From positions 1-5,676 of the forward strand of contig JAFPCL010000229.1 in the NCBI GenBank assembly GCA_017390225.1: DNA of 5,676 bases, read 5' to 3'. Positions 5,472-5,676 of this stretch are shown here, piece after piece. Source of the stretch: Clostridia bacterium (GTDB lineage: Bacteria; Bacillota; Clostridia; CAKSNL01; HGM11501). The stretch's first letter is position 1; each line of letters begins with the position of its first letter. The position numbers were made by a program, and so were the translations under genes. The notes below the pieces were generated by a model. The model was not told the DNA's origin. It was given only the letters and a program-made list of their open reading frames with translations, and ran no database searches.

Positions 5472-5676
5472 CTATCTGAATTCTTTTTGAATCTTCCAAT
5501 TTTCAAGATGTTTTTCAACGGGTGGATTTGCACCGTTTTTGAATGTATGAACTATCAAAATTGCTTCGCTTTCAGTCTTACGAAGAACAATCTGATAACC
5601 CTCAGGGTCGTTGTAATCTTCCACATTACATTCAATAACACTTGTGAAACCATTTTTTATAATATGCTTAATTTCG
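5472..5676 (-). CDS. Partial hypothetical protein running off the right edge
   Basis: On the minus strand a frame is open from the right edge to TAG at 5472-5474, giving the last 67 residues of a protein whose start lies outside. It begins EIKHIIKNGF and contains VIECNVEDYNDPEGYQIVLR, EAILIVHTF and a hydrophilic end, KHLENWKIQKEFR. The pattern suggests a small alpha/beta cytoplasmic protein; no domain is recognised. Support for a real gene comes from uninterrupted frame, ordinary amino-acid composition, AT-rich codon use like its neighbours, and the close but non-overlapping convergent arrangement with the 86-aa gene. Confidence 0.6.
   Translation of the reverse strand, partial: EIKHIIKNGFTSVIECNVEDYNDPEGYQIVLRKTESEAILIVHTFKNGANPPVEKHLENWKIQKEFR

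Noticed and set aside
5465..5530. Possible terminator between the convergent 86-aa gene and the right-edge gene.
   Set aside because: Only short 5-bp complementary arms (ATCTT/AAGAT, TTGAA/TTCAA) were found, too weak to call and inside the right-edge coding frame.

Overview
The window looks like part of the chromosome of a fermentative, carbohydrate-degrading Gram-positive bacterium, most likely a gut-type member of the Clostridia. This is inferred from strong Shine-Dalgarno sites (AGGTGG, GGGAGG, AAGGAG), a near-consensus TTGAAA-17-TATAAT promoter, and a large modular glycosidase with NPCBM domains. No species can be named from the sequence alone.

Left part (1-3336): the 3' portion of a long, GC-richer gene (sampled lines about 55% GC) for a multimodular extracellular GH97-type alpha-glycosidase. 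Its modules are GH97 N-terminal domain, barrel and C-terminal domain, then two chitobiase/hexosaminidase-C-type TTDGS domains, then two NPCBM carbohydrate-binding domains. It is followed by a 17-bp-stem hairpin terminator. The true start lies left of the window.

Middle (3337-4642): an AT-richer block with one convergent gene on the minus strand, an AAA_14/DUF4143-type ATPase. It has its own promoter, ribosome binding site and a possible operator. Immediately beyond it, 4643-4774 is an orphan 3' tail of a second NPCBM-bearing gene. That tail carries a 159-bp in-frame internal deletion and continues into a second, broken copy of the glycosidase terminator. The ATPase is thus bracketed by direct repeats of the glycosidase tail (3249-3316 and 4742-4809). 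The repeats are identical over 57 bp although the coding sequence just upstream is only about 67% identical, which points to recombination or gene conversion.

Right part (4810-5676): a very AT-rich run of small genes. Three closely spaced plus-strand ORFs (91, 30 and 86 aa) look like an operon of unknown function. A minus-strand gene converges on them and runs off the right edge. The first small gene uses a TTG start inside the repeated tail and contains a perfect 28-bp palindrome.

The glycosidase is ordinary polysaccharide- or glycan-utilisation machinery. The ATPase and small genes look like accessory material placed behind it by rearrangement. No RNA genes, CRISPR arrays, transposases or integrases were seen. 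No stretch of more than 300 bases lacks a gene.
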